A model generated the notes under the pieces. The model did no database searches, was not told where the DNA came from, and saw nothing but the letters and a program-made list of their open reading frames with translations. A stretch of 64,000 nucleotides of DNA from Rotaria sp. Silwood1 (lineage: Eukaryota > Rotifera > Eurotatoria > Philodinida > Philodinidae): assembly GCA_905250075.1 (NCBI GenBank), contig CAJNOP010000322.1:129457-193456 (forward strand), written 5' to 3'. Shown here one piece after another: positions 62,320 to 64,000 of the stretch. Numbering within the stretch: the first letter of the stretch is position 1; every line of letters begins with the position of its first letter. Position numbers and translations under genes: made by a program.

Positions 62320-64000
62320 CTGAAAGCTATTTCTGATAGATGACCTCAAGTAGACAAATAATATAATGCTTTCAGACTAATATTCAAGTTCCTGTGATAA
62401 ATTTCTATTTTTTAAATACACTAGTTTGTCAAACGAAATCAAATCTTAGACTTTTCAGGGTGTGAGGTATTGATATAGGTGTGCGTGCTTCCTTTTCTTT
62501 TTCTCTACCAAGCATATTCACACTCCCATAGACATCCAGCACATTCTCATTCAAAGAGTAAAAATGTGCGACAATATATATCAGTTGACCTAACGGGTAC
62601 ACTCAGCGATTTGATGAACTTCTCTTTCGAATCACAAGAGTTGAGCTTATGACTAAAATAAATCAGAAAACAATTCAAAAATTCTGTGTTTTATAAAAGA
62701 GACTGATTTACGGAATCTACTAAGGTTCACCAGAATCTGATAGAGCGTACAAGCAACTAAAATGGTTAACAAGGATGTGGATGTACCTTAAACAGCCCTT
62801 TCATAATCATCCATATCCAGACCCGTCCGAGACACTTACATTTGTTCACAATTTGGAATCAATAAAATGTTGCCGTTGAATGACACTAATCAACTACCTT
62901 GCTGTTTGAATATAATACAACATTACTTTTGCTCTTCTCGTTTAGTGTGAAATTCACGTGCTTTTATTGAAACCAGGAAAGTTGATAAAAAAGTCAAATA
63001 GCGTTGTTTTCTTTCTTCTCAAAATTTGTACAATAGGATGTAGGTGCACAGTCAACATGATGTAATACTTACGATTTCGAAGTAATGAAAAATTTTGAGA
63101 GAGGAGATGCAATTTTTCTTATTTGTCTAAGATATTATTCTTTTTTTGTTCAGTATACATTTAAATACAATATCAGTTCTATGAGATACACAATAAAATC
63201 AAATACAAAATAAACATGCTACTTAAATCGAGAAAATTAGGTAATACTTGTTACAATATCTATTGACAAATTTCTACGAATATAGAATGTTCTAAAATTC
63301 TATCGAAAAATGAATCTTAATATATTTTGAAATCTTTTGATATTAATATGGATTTTAATTTCCAGTTAAACGAGATCTGTAGCAAACATCATGAACGCAT
63401 GAAACTATTGAAATCATTATGTGAAAAAGAATGTTCTACTATTCTTTAAGTTTTTTTTTTAAGTACAGAAATAAGAAAACTATCCTAGATGAACTCTATT
63501 TGATTTGAAAAAAGATAGAATTATGTGACATTTGAGACTTGAAGTCCATCAATTTCTAGAAATTATTTTTTCAAGAAAGTGCAACAGAAATGACCATTCA
63601 TTTTAATGAGCATCATGAGTAGCTGAGCTGACGTGATTCAACTTTCTTTTATAGAAACATGTAGAGAATAATTATTACAAGGCATGTGTCAAAGATCTAG
63701 TCCAATCAAAAATTAAAACGCACAATAAGATTTGATAGAATTTTAAATAAGTTTCCAATGATGCTTTTAGAGATATTTTCAAAAAATGAGAGATTTGTAT
63801 ATTACATTTGTATGTGTCCTGTAAATCGATTAAACAAATATTCAATTTTCTTTTTCTTGCATTTTATTCAGTGGCACTGTGTTCTTATAAATCCAACATA
63901 TGAATTTAGAACGAAAAGTAAAGACATTCACTGTACTTATATGGCATATAAAACACATTTGTAATTGTAAAAATATAGTTTTTTTGTTTAGTTGAAATTT
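62320..64000. other. Region with no recognised gene at the right edge
   Basis: Upstream exons of the macro-domain gene should lie here on the minus strand but none could be identified. A telomere-like palindrome spans about 62457-62544. The rest is AT-rich without motifs. Confidence 0.45.
62457..62544. repeat. Telomere-like palindrome
   Basis: GGGTGTGAGG and GGTGTGCGTGC at the left, a TC-rich spacer, then TTCACACTCCCATAGACATCC at the right. Confidence 0.5.

Noticed and set aside
1-64000. Retrovirus-like, LTR, Polinton or other virus-derived elements and CRISPR arrays
   Set aside because: No reverse transcriptase, integrase, capsid or envelope signature and no regularly spaced repeat-spacer array was seen on either strand.

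Overview
The window looks like an AT-rich stretch of an invertebrate animal genome, most likely a bdelloid rotifer. Three things support this: interspersed tracts of the hexamer TGTGGG/CCCACA (the telomere unit I recall for bdelloids), many very small GT-AG introns (49-81 nt), and animal-type genes such as an intermediate filament with a lamin tail and an intron-bearing tRNA-Ile(UAU). The species call is inference; the exon structures are read directly and keep frame across every junction.

Layout: 1-5.7 kb is gene-poor AT-rich DNA with a 430-bp foldback palindrome. 5.7-7.3 kb holds a secreted cupin (+). 8.3-10.4 kb holds a secreted 678-residue protein of unknown family (-), with a TATA-like promoter near 11.27 kb. 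13.4-18.1 kb is a four-exon single-pass membrane protein with a Thr-rich stalk and a bulb-type mannose lectin domain (+). 18.1-26.2 kb is intergenic, with telomere-like tracts, a spliced-leader-like snippet, G-alpha protein remnants and a 53-bp tandem repeat. 26.2-28.2 kb is a six-exon intermediate filament gene (+). 28.2-33.3 kb is repeat-rich: CACCCA arrays, a TCCGA-rich block cutting a Tc1 transposase fragment, and a 100-N gap. A nucleoside/cytidine-deaminase-like gene (33.3-33.9 kb, -), a 154-residue orphan (37.9-38.3 kb, +) and a small two-exon gene (44.4-44.9 kb, -) follow, separated by long empty stretches.

47.6-49.7 kb is a non-autonomous DNA transposon with 13-bp terminal inverted repeats and an 8-bp target duplication (hAT-like). 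It abuts one arm of a ~0.7-kb inverted duplication that carries identical tRNA-Ile(UAU) genes at 50.1 kb (+) and 60.0 kb (-). Between the arms lie a mariner relic (52.0-52.6 kb) and a complete five-exon beta-mannosidase gene (55.5-58.6 kb, -). At 61.0-62.3 kb a macro-domain reading frame is followed by a visibly decayed PARP catalytic domain (-).

The genes do not form an operon or pathway. Shared themes are carbohydrate handling (beta-mannosidase, mannose-type lectin), secreted or surface proteins, and ADP-ribose biology. The most unusual sequence-level signal is a family of short dispersed palindromes with a G-rich telomere-like left arm and a C-rich right arm, seen about fifteen times. No retrovirus-like, LTR or Polinton-like element was recognised.
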